Assembly: GCA_030041515.1 (NCBI GenBank)
Contig: JASHNS010000005.1
Span: 1-39,352 of the forward strand
Direction: 5' to 3'
DNA length: 39,352 nt
DNA from: Acidobacteriaceae bacterium
GTDB taxonomy: Bacteria; Acidobacteriota; Terriglobia; Terriglobales; Acidobacteriaceae
The notes under the pieces were generated by a model. It searched no databases. It was not told the DNA's origin and was given only the letters and a program-made list of their open reading frames with translations. A program made the translations under genes and the position numbers. Numbering within the stretch: the first letter of the stretch is position 1; every line of letters begins with the position of its first letter. Below are positions 15,874 through 24,439 of this stretch, piece by piece.

Positions 15874-17727
15874 ATGGCGCCAGGACGCCCCGAACGCTGT
15901 ACGCTGTTCGCTGTGTCTCTCTTTCTCCAGTTCGCAGAAGTCGCCGACGCCCTCGCCGCTACGACGAAGAAGCTGGAAAAGCGCGCGCTGATCGCGACGT
16001 ATCTGCAGACGCTGCCCGTTGAAGACGCCGGCCGTGCTGCGCTCTGGCTCTGCGGCACGCCCTTTCCCGAAACTGACGTCCGTGTGCTCAACGTTGGCGG
16101 ATCGCTGCTTTCGAAGGCCATTCTGCAGCTCTCCGGCGCCGGTCAGGAAGCGCTCAGCGAAGCGTATCGCCGCTCCGGCGACCTGGGCGCGGCGGCGGCG
16201 GACCTGCTCTACGGACGCGCGCCGGCGCGGGGCTCGCTCACTCTTGCTGATGTTGAAGCGGCGCTCGCCGCTCTGGCCGCGGCCCGCGGGCCCGACGCGA
16301 AGCTGCGCCTGCTGCTTGATCTCCTGGCCCGCGCCACGCCGGAAGAAGCGAAGTATCTCATCAAGCTCATCACCGGCGATATGCGAACCGGCGTCAAGCA
16401 GGCACTGGTGGAAGAGGCCATTGCCGAAGCGTGGTCGGCACCCGTGGCCGACGTGCGGCGTGGTGACATGCTGCTCGGGTCGCTGCCCGAGGTCGTCGCG
16501 CTCGCGGCCGCGGGCCGCATCGGCGACGCCCGGATGAAGCTCTTCCACCCGCTCGGCTTTATGCTGGCCAGCCCCGTCCCGTCCGTCGAGGAAGCCATCG
16601 CCCGCTTCACGGAAGAAGTTGCCGCTGAACGGGAGCAGGGCGCGCCGATCGTTGCTGAGACCGCCCTGCGCGAAGTCCAGCTCGAAGACAAATTCGACGG
16701 CATCCGCGCCCAGCTTCACGCCGCGCCGGAGCCGGATGGCCGCTCGCGCGTCGCGCTCTACTCCCGTAACCGCGAAGACCTCAGCGAATCCTTTCCGGAA
16801 CTCGTGGAGGCGTTCTCCTCCATCGCGGAACCCGCCATTCTTGACGGCGAAATCCTCGCGTGGAATCCGGCGGACAGCCGCGCACTGCCGTTTTCCGTCC
16901 TCCAGCAGCGCCTCGGCCGCAAGCGCGTCAGCGCGGAGATGCTCCGTGAGGTTCCCGTCGCGCTCGTCGTCTTCGACATTCTCTATCGCGGAGACCAGCT
17001 GCTTCTGACGGAGCCTCTGGCCCAGCGCCGCTCGGTCCTCGAAGACTTCTGTTCGCGCTGGTGTCCCTTCACCGAGTCAACGCTGGTCCGTGCCCAGAGC
17101 GATCTCTTCAATTTGCAGCAAGCCCCATCTTTTCCTCGACTCATCCTTGCCTCCGCCACGCGCCTCGCATCCGCCGCGCAGCTGGCAGACGCCTACCTGG
17201 GTGCGCGCTCCCGCGGCAACGAGGGCGTGATGATCAAATCCCTGGGCAGCGCGTACCAGCCGGGCCGCCGCGGTCTTGCCTGGCTCAAGCTCAAGCGCGA
17301 GCTGGCCACGCTGGACGTGGTCGTGACCGGTGTGGAATTCGGCAACGGCCGCCGCGCCCAGGTGCTGAGCGATTACACTTTCGCGGTCCGCGACACGAGC
17401 GCCGAAAACCCCGGCGCGCCACCCACCCTCAGGAACATCGGCAAAGCCTATTCCGGCCTCACCGACCAGGAAATCGCCGACCTGACCGCCTTCTTCCGCG
17501 CCCACACGCTCGAAGACTACGGCCACTTCCGCACCGTCGAACCGCTGGTCGTCCTCGAAGTGGCATTCAACAACGTGATGCGCTCCACGCGCCACTCGAG
17601 CGGCTTCGCGCTGCGTTTCCCGCGCATCCTGCGCCTCCGCACCGACAAGCCGGTGGGCGAAATCGACACGCTCCGGCGTGTCGAGGAGATTTACGCCTCC
17701 CAGCCCGACAAGCCCGTCGAGGCGTGA
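15874..17727 (+). CDS. ATP-dependent DNA ligase
   Basis: The enzyme seals nicks using ATP. An N-terminal DNA-binding domain (KYLIKLITGDMRTGVKQALV) is followed by the adenylation domain. The nucleotide-binding lysine is K273 in LEDKFDGIRAQLH (motif I). SRNREDLSESFPELV (motif III), AILDGEILAW, EGVMIKSLGSAYQPGRRG (motif IV) and WLKLKRELA (motif V) follow. The C-terminal OB-fold ends with FRTVEPLVVLEVAFNNV and HSSGFALRFPRILRLR. The 617 residues match LigB/archaeal-type ligases. The ATG at 15874 is the first in-frame start; a GTG at 15913 would give MSLFLQFAEVADALAATTKK, which fits family N-termini equally well. No Ku or primase gene is nearby, so a non-NHEJ repair role is more likely. It runs convergently into the GrlR-like gene, 17 bp away. 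Confidence 0.95.
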   Translation: MAPGRPERCTLFAVSLFLQFAEVADALAATTKKLEKRALIATYLQTLPVEDAGRAALWLCGTPFPETDVRVLNVGGSLLSKAILQLSGAGQEALSEAYRRSGDLGAAAADLLYGRAPARGSLTLADVEAALAALAAARGPDAKLRLLLDLLARATPEEAKYLIKLITGDMRTGVKQALVEEAIAEAWSAPVADVRRGDMLLGSLPEVVALAAAGRIGDARMKLFHPLGFMLASPVPSVEEAIARFTEEVAAEREQGAPIVAETALREVQLEDKFDGIRAQLHAAPEPDGRSRVALYSRNREDLSESFPELVEAFSSIAEPAILDGEILAWNPADSRALPFSVLQQRLGRKRVSAEMLREVPVALVVFDILYRGDQLLLTEPLAQRRSVLEDFCSRWCPFTESTLVRAQSDLFNLQQAPSFPRLILASATRLASAAQLADAYLGARSRGNEGVMIKSLGSAYQPGRRGLAWLKLKRELATLDVVVTGVEFGNGRRAQVLSDYTFAVRDTSAENPGAPPTLRNIGKAYSGLTDQEIADLTAFFRAHTLEDYGHFRTVEPLVVLEVAFNNVMRSTRHSSGFALRFPRILRLRTDKPVGEIDTLRRVEEIYASQPDKPVEA

Positions 17728-17744
17728 CCGACTCCCACGGCTGC

Positions 17745-18080
17745 TTATTGGCAACCGGCCGCCTTGCGCATCTCAATGCTCACCGCCACGTCGTTCGCGT
17801 CAGCGTGTCCCGCCAGGGTGGCTTCCTCTTCCGTGCAGGACCCCGTTAGCGTGATCATGATCGGCCGCTCAGGATGTTCTTCCTGCGAGGCATGGCCGTT
17901 GTACGGGGCCACTCGAACCTTGGCGTAGACACTGGAACCGTCCTGCCGGTAGGAGCCGACCCACGTATGCGACAAATCTCCTCCCAGGATCTCTCCACTG
18001 TGGAGCACGGCAAGCCCTTTGCCGTGCGCCGCGCCTGCGTCGAAGTGTGCGATCCATAATCCATTCATGATTCCGTTCAT
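17745..18080 (-). CDS. GrlR-like small regulatory protein, copy 1
   Basis: The 111-residue protein opens with MNGIMNGLWIAHFDAGAAHG and continues with EILGGDLSHTWVGSYRQDGS, YAKVRVAPYNG and MITLTGSCTEEEATLAGHA. This M-x-G-x-W-x-x-x-F ... GGD ... G-x-Y ... L-x-G pattern recalls the GrlR family (lipocalin-like beta-barrels; the founding member inhibits the type III secretion activator GrlA in enterohaemorrhagic E. coli). The family link is by pattern recognition and the cellular role here is unknown; no secretion genes are near. GAGGAG lies about 10 bp before the ATG at 18080, favouring it over the ATG at 18068. Copy 2 lies 145 bp upstream on the same strand. Confidence 0.72.
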   Translation of the reverse strand: MNGIMNGLWIAHFDAGAAHGKGLAVLHSGEILGGDLSHTWVGSYRQDGSSVYAKVRVAPYNGHASQEEHPERPIMITLTGSCTEEEATLAGHADANDVAVSIEMRKAAGCQ

Positions 18081-18225
18081 CGGGCCCACTCTCCTCTCCC
18101 GGAAGCAGTTGCTTCCCATTGACGCGAGGCAGCATACTCCGCAGCACACAGGCTGCGACATGCTCTTTTTGATCGGACGAAAGCGATTTCGCAGAGTGTG
18201 CCCACGCTCTCCAGGGGGTGGCCCC

Positions 18226-18585
18226 TCAGGCTGCCTTCCGCTCCGATTCTTCCAGGGGCCGCATCGATTTGCACTTCCGCATCTCGACGTGGAAAGACTC
18301 ACCGTCGCGCCCTTCCGGACAACCTTCGAGCGTGGCAAACTGGTCGGTGCAGAAGCCGCTCAGGTTCACGATCACGGGCTGCTCCCGCGCCATCGTCCGC
18401 TCTTCGGCGCAGGAAACGAAGGGCACAATCCGGATGCGCGCGTACAGTTTGGGCGACTCCTCTTCGTAGGTGCCGGACCACAGGTGCTCCAGGTCGCCGC
18501 CCCGCAGATCGCCGCCGCGCAGCATCACCATGCCCTCGCCATGCCGCGCGCCGGAGTCATAATGCGCAAGCCAGTAGCCTTCCAT
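18226..18585 (-). CDS. GrlR-like small regulatory protein, copy 2
   Basis: This 119-residue protein is a clear paralogue of copy 1: MEGYWLAHYDSGARHGEGMV against MNGLWIAHFDAGAAHGKGLA, RGGDLEHLWSGTYEEES against LGGDLSHTWVGSYRQDG, then YARIRIVPF, LSGFCTDQFATLEG and a shared EMRK near the end. It has its own basic/acidic tail (SMRPLEESERKAA). GGGAGGG lies just before the ATG at 18585. Copies 1 and 2 point the same way and probably arose by tandem duplication. The family role and partner are not visible from the sequence. Confidence 0.72.
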   Translation of the reverse strand: MEGYWLAHYDSGARHGEGMVMLRGGDLRGGDLEHLWSGTYEEESPKLYARIRIVPFVSCAEERTMAREQPVIVNLSGFCTDQFATLEGCPEGRDGESFHVEMRKCKSMRPLEESERKAA

Positions 18586-18836
18586 GGCGCCCTCCCTGAG
18601 CGCGCTTCGTCGCCCGCGCCATTCCGGTTGCCCGCGCCGGGCCGATGCAGCACGCTCCTGCCGGACACTCCCGGCGCACCGGGCATACGCAATTCAGGCC
18701 GGGGGGTGCGGACAGATTTGATCCGGCAAAAATGGTTCTGCGAGCCGTATCTTCGCGAAGCACGGCCGCCTGGACGACTGCTCCTCCGGACGGCGAGTCC
18801 TCATCCAACGAGATATAACGTGAATAAGGAGAACCG

Positions 18837-19730
18837 ATGCCTCCCACTGCTTCCAGCTCTTCTTCTGTCTCGGCTGCCGCCGCCGGAACCGTCAACCTCG
18901 GCGACCTGGCCGTCCATCGTCTGGGCTACGGCGCTATGCGCATCACTGGCAAAGGCGTCTGGGGACCTCCCGCCGACCGCGACGCTGCGCTGCGGACCCT
19001 GCGCCGCGCCGTCGAGCTGGGCGTCAACTTCATCGACACCGCCGATTCCTACGGGCCGAATGTCTCGGAAGAGCTGATTGCCGAGGCGTTGCACCCGTAT
19101 CCGAAGGACCTGGTGATCGCCACCAAGGGCGGGTGGGAGCGCGTCGGCCCCGGCCAGTGGGTGCACAACGCCAGCCCCAAACACCTCAAGGAAGCTGTCG
19201 AGGGCAGCCTGCGGCGCCTGAAGCTGGACTGCATCGCCGTCTACCAGCTGCACGTCCCGGATCCGGCCGTCTCCTTCACCGCGTCCATCGAGACGCTGGC
19301 CCGGCTGCGCGAACAGGGCAAGATCCGGCATCTTGCGCTCTCCAACTGCGCTCTCGAATACGTGGAGCGCGCCCGCAAGATCGCCCCCATCGTTTCGGTC
19401 CAGAACCGCTACAGCTTCGCCGACCGCGAGTGGGACTTCCTGGTCGACTTCTGCGAGAAGCACGGCATCGCCTTCATTCCCTGGGCGCCGCTCGGGCAGT
19501 TGCGCGAGGCGCACAAGCTGCTGGAGACCATCGCCTCCGAGCTCAGCGCATCGCCGCTCCAGGTCGCATTGGCGTGGCTCTTGCGCCGCTCGCCGGTGAT
19601 GCTGCCCATCCCTGGGACTTCGTCTCCACAGCACCTGGAGGAGAACATCGCCGCGGCCGGCCTGCAGCTGCCGATCTCGGCCTTCCACCGTCTTTCGGAC
19701 TTTGACCCGCCCCCGGCGAGCCTGCGGTAG
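18837..19730 (+). CDS. Aldo/keto reductase
   Basis: NADPH-dependent reductase of aldehydes or ketones, substrate unknown. The (beta/alpha)8 fold with the catalytic tetrad is complete: Asp and Tyr in NFIDTADSYGPNVSEELIAE, Lys in VIATKGGW and His in AVYQLHVPDP. The NADP-binding region is MLPIPGTSSPQHLEENI near the C-terminus. The 297 residues and the VHRLGYGAMRITGKGVWG start place it in the YdbC/Tas-like (COG0667) group. A Ser/Ala-rich N-terminal 16 residues are probably disordered. AAGGAG lies 7 bp before the ATG. The 250 bp upstream show a TATAAC but no matching -35 box. Confidence 0.94.
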   Translation: MPPTASSSSSVSAAAAGTVNLGDLAVHRLGYGAMRITGKGVWGPPADRDAALRTLRRAVELGVNFIDTADSYGPNVSEELIAEALHPYPKDLVIATKGGWERVGPGQWVHNASPKHLKEAVEGSLRRLKLDCIAVYQLHVPDPAVSFTASIETLARLREQGKIRHLALSNCALEYVERARKIAPIVSVQNRYSFADREWDFLVDFCEKHGIAFIPWAPLGQLREAHKLLETIASELSASPLQVALAWLLRRSPVMLPIPGTSSPQHLEENIAAAGLQLPISAFHRLSDFDPPPASLR

Positions 19731-19869
19731 TCGAACAGGCCCATCGCGACTGGGAATCCGGCCTTCCCTGCGATGAAGCTGCGGATACGGATGGGGAACC
19801 TCTGCGCGACAACTCCGCCTCATCTTTGCTACCCTAACGGGTTTTTGCATCTCTCCTTTCGGAGCCCCA

Positions 19870-21075
19870 ATGAGCGCCGTCGCCAAACCTGCCGCCGAAT
19901 CCACTGAACCGAACACCTACCCCTTCACCCTCACAGAAGACCAGGAAGCCCTGCGCCGCGAAATCCGCGACTTCGCCGCCCGGGAAATCGCTCCTAACGT
20001 TTCGCGCTGGGACGAGGCCTCCGAGTTTCCCGCCGACGTCGTGAAGCAGCTGGGACAGATGGGTCTGCTCGGCATCATTTTCCCGACGGAACTGGGCGGC
20101 GCCGGCCTCGGCTACGTCGACTACATGCTGGCTATCGAGGAGCTCTCCGCGGTGGACGGCTCCATCGGCATTATCGTCGCCGCGCACAACTCGCTCTGCA
20201 CCAATCACATCTTTTTGGCGGGCAACGAGGCGCAGCGCCGCAAATACATCCCAAAGCTCGCCAGCGGCGAGTGGCTGGGCGCGTGGGGACTGACGGAGCC
20301 AGGCTCCGGCTCCGATGCCGCCGGTGCGCGGACGGCCGCCGTCCGCCAGGGCGACCACTGGATCCTCAACGGCAACAAGACCTTCATCACCAACGGCCAC
20401 TACGCCGACGTCTCCGTGGTCATCGCCGTGACTGACAAGAGCCAGGGTACGCACGGCCTTTCGGCCTTTATCGTCGAGAAGGGCACGCCCGGCTTCCGCC
20501 CTGGCAAGAAGGAGAACAAGCTCGGCCTGCGCGCCTCCGACACCTCGGAGCTGATCTTCGAGGACTGCGCCATCCCGGCTGAGAACCTGCTGGGCGAGTT
20601 GGGCGAGGGCTTCGTGGACGCGATGCGGACGCTCGACGGCGGCCGCATCTCCATCGCCGCGCTGGCGCTCGGTATCGGCCGCGGCGCGCTCGACGCCAGC
20701 GTGAAGTACGTCAAACAGCGGCGGCAGTTTGGCAAGGCCATCGCGGAGTTTCAGGGCATCCAGTGGAAGCTGGCCGACATGGCCACGGAGCTCGACGCCG
20801 CGCGCCTCCTGACACTGCGGGCCGCGGTGCTCAAGGACGCCGGGCGCCGCGTCACGCAGGAGTCGGCGATGGCCAAGCTCTACGCCAGCGAGGTCGCCGT
20901 CCGCATCTGCGACGAGGCGGTGCAGCTCCACGGCGGCTACGGCTTCATCAAGGACTACCCGGTGGAGAAGTTCTACCGGGACGTGAAGCTATGCACCATC
21001 GGGGAAGGAACGTCGGAGATCCAGCGCATGGTGATCGGGCGCGAGATCCTGAAGGTCAGTCCCTCCCGCGGGTGA
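19870..21075 (+). CDS. Acyl-CoA dehydrogenase, short/branched-chain type
   Basis: FAD-dependent alpha,beta-dehydrogenation of acyl-CoA in fatty-acid or branched-chain amino-acid breakdown. The N-terminal helical domain ([20 protein letters not shown]), the beta-domain signature [20 protein letters not shown] and the C-terminal [20 protein letters not shown] are all present. The likely catalytic base is the Glu of [17 protein letters not shown], the position used in short-chain and medium-chain enzymes. The 401 residues include an N-terminal 15-residue extension. No ETF or thiolase gene is adjacent, so chain-length preference cannot be set. The upstream 139 bp contain a short CCC/GGG hairpin followed by TTTTT (19831-19847), at most a weak terminator for the preceding gene. 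Confidence 0.96.
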   Translation: MSAVAKPAAESTEPNTYPFTLTEDQEALRREIRDFAAREIAPNVSRWDEASEFPADVVKQLGQMGLLGIIFPTELGGAGLGYVDYMLAIEELSAVDGSIGIIVAAHNSLCTNHIFLAGNEAQRRKYIPKLASGEWLGAWGLTEPGSGSDAAGARTAAVRQGDHWILNGNKTFITNGHYADVSVVIAVTDKSQGTHGLSAFIVEKGTPGFRPGKKENKLGLRASDTSELIFEDCAIPAENLLGELGEGFVDAMRTLDGGRISIAALALGIGRGALDASVKYVKQRRQFGKAIAEFQGIQWKLADMATELDAARLLTLRAAVLKDAGRRVTQESAMAKLYASEVAVRICDEAVQLHGGYGFIKDYPVEKFYRDVKLCTIGEGTSEIQRMVIGREILKVSPSRG

Positions 21076-21459
21076 AGGCTCAAGCCTGTCGTGAGCGGGC
21101 GGAGCGAGCGGAAGGGCACGGGAGGATGCGCCTGCGGGAGACAAGAGGTATTCATTGAGTCTAAGGGCGCAGAGTCGTCCGAATGTTCTCTTTTAGGTGT
21201 CAGCGTCAGTCCGTGTAACCACTCGCTGGATAGCCCAGCGCGAAAATGGCTGCCGCGTAATGGGCGGCGAGAAACAAGGTAGTCCATTGAAACCGCGACC
21301 GGGCGACGCCGCATCTGTGAAAACCTGGATCAGGGCCGGAGATCGTTTCTAAGTGCGTGGGTGCGCGGATGAGAGGGCGGATTGAACGGCCATATCTTTC
21401 GGCCAGCCGGCGAACCGTAACCTTTCCACGCTGCGGACGATCCTACACTCGCCTGTAAG
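21076..21459. other. Intergenic stretch, nothing recognised
   Basis: About 380 bp between the acyl-CoA dehydrogenase gene and the small gene at 21460. I see no convincing reading frame, RNA gene or strong hairpin terminator; the open frames here overlap each other and lack recognisable protein features. Confidence 0.5.
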
Positions 21460-21639
21460 ATGGATGAGCTCTTTTGGGTGTGCATTCGAGAAGACTCCAG
21501 CGGAGAGCTGGTGGAATGCTTTGCAATGCTGGACAGCGCGAGCGCAGAAAACGCCGCTCGAGCGGTGAATGTCGACGAATGGGAGTTCCCGGTCGCGGTG
21601 GAAGTCGTTGTCATGGAGCGTGGGCAATTCCCGAGATGA
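21460..21639 (+). CDS. Small hypothetical protein, 59 residues
   Basis: ATG to TGA gives a 59-residue acidic protein beginning MDELFWVCIREDSSGELVEC and containing AENAARAVNVDEWEFPVAVE. It reads like a folded small protein, with alternating hydrophobic strands at both ends, an Ala-rich helix in the middle and a strongly non-random composition. Competing frames in this region are low in such features. I do not recognise a family. There is no strong ribosome-binding site (GCCTGTAAG before the ATG). It stands alone in a sparse region, so the call rests on composition only. Confidence 0.45.
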   Translation: MDELFWVCIREDSSGELVECFAMLDSASAENAARAVNVDEWEFPVAVEVVVMERGQFPR

Positions 21640-22050
21640 AAGACAGCGCGCGCGCCTCTGCCAGAGCTCACGATGATCACGGCCGTCGCTGAAGTCCGGC
21701 TGGTTAGCTGGATAGGGAGTTACGCGGCAGGCGTAGCGAAGCAGTTCCTGGCATACTCCATCAATCCTTATAGCGGTTGCGTTCCCGCAGCCCAGTCTTC
21801 GTTCAGGAACAGCTTCATCCTGCCCAGCATCCGATCTGCGCAGGAATGTTCCGGCTTGACGCCGCGATGCGATTGACCGCCTGGGAGGCACAGATCTGCG
21901 CAGCCTGCGGCAAGAAGAACTGATCAGGCGAGCTCACTCTCATTCTTGTATTGCAGAGATCTGGTAACCACCTGGAAACCGGCTCAACGCCGTAGGGCGC
22001 ACTTCGAGCACGGCTGGGGAAGCGTGTTCCAGGTGGCGTACAGAGCACGA
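21640..22050. other. Intergenic stretch, nothing recognised
   Basis: About 410 bp without a supported gene. A minus-strand frame here (21349-21891) is Arg/Ser-rich, lacks a ribosome-binding site and overlaps the small gene at 21460. No RNA gene or repeat was recognised. Confidence 0.5.
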
Positions 22051-22272
22051 CTACTTTTTCGCGCTCTGCCCAGCCTTCTGTTTGGCCCAGCGCCGCTTCT
22101 GCGCGGCTGCGATGCGCGCGCGGGCATCCGCGCTCAGAACCCGCTTTTTGCGCGGACGGTTGCCAAACGATGTGCTGATCCGCGAACCGCCACTGCTCTG
22201 CAGCAGGGCACGCACCTTCTCAAGCCGGCTGATCTCTTCATCCACTGCCGCAATTAATTCTTCACGAGACAT
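22051..22272 (-). CDS. Small basic protein with coiled-coil head and AAQKRRWAK tail
   Basis: The 73-residue protein has a short acidic helix (MSREELIAAVDEEISRLEKV), then a Ser/Gly linker and a strongly basic tail containing NRPRKKRVLSADARARIAAA followed by QKRRWAKQKAGQSAKK. From memory, the L-S-x-[DE]-A-R-A-R-I-A-A-A-Q-x-x-R-W-A-K tail occurs at the end of many small uncharacterised bacterial proteins and suggests nucleic-acid binding; this was not checked. The frame extends further upstream, but the ATG at 22272 begins the conserved part. It is divergent from the acyltransferase gene across about 240 bp that show no strong promoter. Confidence 0.65.
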   Translation of the reverse strand: MSREELIAAVDEEISRLEKVRALLQSSGGSRISTSFGNRPRKKRVLSADARARIAAAQKRRWAKQKAGQSAKK

Positions 22273-22509
22273 AGGGTTTTCTTTTTCTCTCTGATGATTT
22301 TTTGACAGCAAGTTATTCCGGGGAACGACCAACGGTACGACCAACGTCTCCGTCAACCATAGCAAATGATGTGAAACGTTACAAACCGAAGCTACCGGCT
22401 TTCCTAAAACCGCTCCTGGAGGTTGCCTCGATGCCAAACCAGCGTTATGCCGGAGGTAGGTCTCTGTTCGCGCGTATATTGCTGGGTGGGACAAAATCGT
22501 CGTCGCACG

Positions 22510-23352
22510 ATGGGATCAGGTATCCAGGAAAGCCGATTCGCCGAAGGCCGCCCTTCCGCAGTCGTCCGCCAGTTCACATTGTTGTCGGCCGGGGTTGGGA
22601 AATCTGGTCTGGCTGTGCTGCGCCTGCTGGTGCTGTTTCTTAGCCTCCTGGAGATTGCCGTCCGGTTTATTCTGCTTCGTCTGCGCCGTGGTTCGCGCAT
22701 GACCTTGCGCGATCGCGTGGAGTGGCTGCATATCTCCTGCCGGTTGCTGTTGCGCCGCCTGCGTTTGAAAATTGACGGCCGCGGCCCCCGTCCTGCGGGT
22801 GGTCTTATCTGTGCCAATCACCTGAGCTATCTCGATATCGCCGTCTGCGCGGCAGCTACACCCTGCGTCTTTGTCTCAAAGCGCGAGGTGAATAGCTGGC
22901 CGGCCTTCGGTTTCTTTGCGCGGTGCGCGGGAACCATCTTTCTCGATCGCCAGAACCGCACCAGCACCGATGCCGCGGCGACGGCCATGGCGGAAGCGAT
23001 GGAGAGCGGCGTACCCGTGCTGCTCTTTCCGGAAGGCACGAGCACCGACGGCTCCGAGGTACTTCGTTTCCATCCCACGCTGCTCGAGCCCGCGATCCGG
23101 AAGGGCATGGAGATTGTCCCCGCGGCCATTGCCTACAGGCTGCACGGCGGTGAAGAGCGAGAGCTTTGTTATTACGGCAATATCTCGTTTGCGCGCCATC
23201 TGCTGCACACGCTGGGACGCGCGGGGATTGCCGCCGAGGTGGAGTTTTACCCGCAAGCGCTCGTCTATTCCGAGCGGAAAATCGCGGCGCTCGACCTGCA
23301 CGACAAAGTAAAAGCCATGCGGGCAAGGATGGTGCGCGCTTCCGTGGAGTAA
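22510..23352 (+). CDS. PlsC-family 1-acylglycerol-3-phosphate acyltransferase
   Basis: The enzyme transfers an acyl chain to lysophosphatidic acid or a related lipid. A hydrophobic helix (VLRLLVLFLSLLEIAVRFIL) anchors the N-terminus. The catalytic H-x4-D is in CANHLSYLDIAV, the second block is GTIFLDRQNR, the third FPEGTSTDGSEVLRFHP and the fourth IVPAAIAYRL, in the standard order. The 280 residues are normal. The ATG at 22510 is taken because earlier ATGs (22423, 22447) would add a stretch without family similarity; no site has a strong ribosome-binding sequence. It runs convergently towards era with 17 bp between the stops. Exact substrate is not certain; ornithine-lipid acyltransferase is an alternative. 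Confidence 0.88.
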   Translation: MGSGIQESRFAEGRPSAVVRQFTLLSAGVGKSGLAVLRLLVLFLSLLEIAVRFILLRLRRGSRMTLRDRVEWLHISCRLLLRRLRLKIDGRGPRPAGGLICANHLSYLDIAVCAAATPCVFVSKREVNSWPAFGFFARCAGTIFLDRQNRTSTDAAATAMAEAMESGVPVLLFPEGTSTDGSEVLRFHPTLLEPAIRKGMEIVPAAIAYRLHGGEERELCYYGNISFARHLLHTLGRAGIAAEVEFYPQALVYSERKIAALDLHDKVKAMRARMVRASVE

Positions 23353-23369
23353 CTCGCAGATCTGTCGCC

Positions 23370-24416
23370 TTACTCCTGCTCCGCTTCCTTTTCGGCGATC
23401 TCTTTCAGCTGCTTCCGCCAGTCCAGCGACTCCACAAACACCCGGGAGTCGCGCCAGCGCTCGCGCACCAGCACGTGCAGCTCCAGATAGACGCGCGTTC
23501 CCAGCAGCGCCTCGATCTCCCTGCGCGCGCCGGAACCAATCTCGCGCAGTTTGCTGCCGCCCTTGCCGATCAGGATCGCCTTCTGGCCGTCACGTTCACA
23601 ATAGATGGCCGCCGCTATGCGCGTGACTGCGGGCTGGCCGCCACGCCTTTTCGTCCGCGGCTCCGGCTCTTCGAATCGCTCGACCACGACCGCTGTTGCG
23701 TACGGAACTTCCTCGCCAGTCTCCTGCAAAATCCGCTCCCGAATCAGCTCCGCCACCAGGAACCGCTCCGGCTGATCGGTGAACTGGTCCTTCGGATACC
23801 ATCGCTGACCCTCCGGCAGATACTCGGCCAGTTTGTGCAGCAGCAGCTTCAGCCCGTCGCCCTTTTTCGCCGATATGGGAATCACCTCGTCGAACTTATG
23901 CAACTGGCTCAGCCCTTCCATCAGCGGGAGCAGCCGGTCCTTCGCCACCAGATCGATTTTTGTGATCACGAGAAACACCGGGCAATCCAGCTTGCGGACC
24001 ATTTCAAACGCCAGCGCTTCCTCGCTGGCTCGCTCGAGTTGCGGTTTCTCCGCCGTGCCCGCCGTCCCTTCCGCTGCCGGGCTGGCCGCCTTCGCCCGGG
24101 GCTGGCGGCGCACCGCATCGACGAGGAGGAGGACCACGTCGCGCGTCTCCAGCGCCTCGTGGATCTCGTGCATCATGCTGCGATCGAGCTGCGATGCAGG
24201 CCGATGGATTCCCGGCGTGTCAACGAAGACAATCTGCGCGGCTGGATGTTTTGCTCTTCGCTCCGGCACCTCAACGATGCCGTGAATGCGCGTGCGCGTG
24301 GTCTGCGGCTTCGCCGTCACGATGGCGACCTTCTCGCCAATCAGCGCGTTCAGCAGCGTCGATTTGCCCGCGTTGGGCCGCCCGATGATGGAAACAAACC
24401 CGGAGCGCAGTTTCAT
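23370..24416 (-). CDS. era: GTPase Era, ribosome small-subunit assembly
   Basis: Era binds the 3' end of 16S rRNA and helps 30S maturation. The G domain has GRPNAGKST (G1), QTTRTRIHGI (G2 region), VDTPGIHRP (G3), TKIDLV (G4) and ISAKKGDGL (G5). The C-terminal KH domain has AAIYCERDGQKAILIGKGGS. At 348 residues it is longer than the ~300 of E. coli, mainly through an Ala/Glu-rich insertion of about 25 residues (RAKAASPAAEGTAGTAEKPQ) between G3 and G4. The ATG at 24416 (MKLRSGFVSIIGR) is chosen over an upstream extension. It follows the CNNM-type gene on the same strand after a 250-bp gap with a degenerate repeat, so its own promoter is possible. Confidence 0.96.
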   Translation of the reverse strand: MKLRSGFVSIIGRPNAGKSTLLNALIGEKVAIVTAKPQTTRTRIHGIVEVPERRAKHPAAQIVFVDTPGIHRPASQLDRSMMHEIHEALETRDVVLLLVDAVRRQPRAKAASPAAEGTAGTAEKPQLERASEEALAFEMVRKLDCPVFLVITKIDLVAKDRLLPLMEGLSQLHKFDEVIPISAKKGDGLKLLLHKLAEYLPEGQRWYPKDQFTDQPERFLVAELIRERILQETGEEVPYATAVVVERFEEPEPRTKRRGGQPAVTRIAAAIYCERDGQKAILIGKGGSKLREIGSGARREIEALLGTRVYLELHVLVRERWRDSRVFVESLDWRKQLKEIAEKEAEQE

Positions 24417-24439
24417 AGCTGCTTCCAGAGTAAATCCCT

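Noticed and set aside
21349-21891. 180-residue minus-strand frame
   Set aside because: Arg/Ser/His-rich without motifs, no ribosome-binding site, and opposite the better small gene at 21460.
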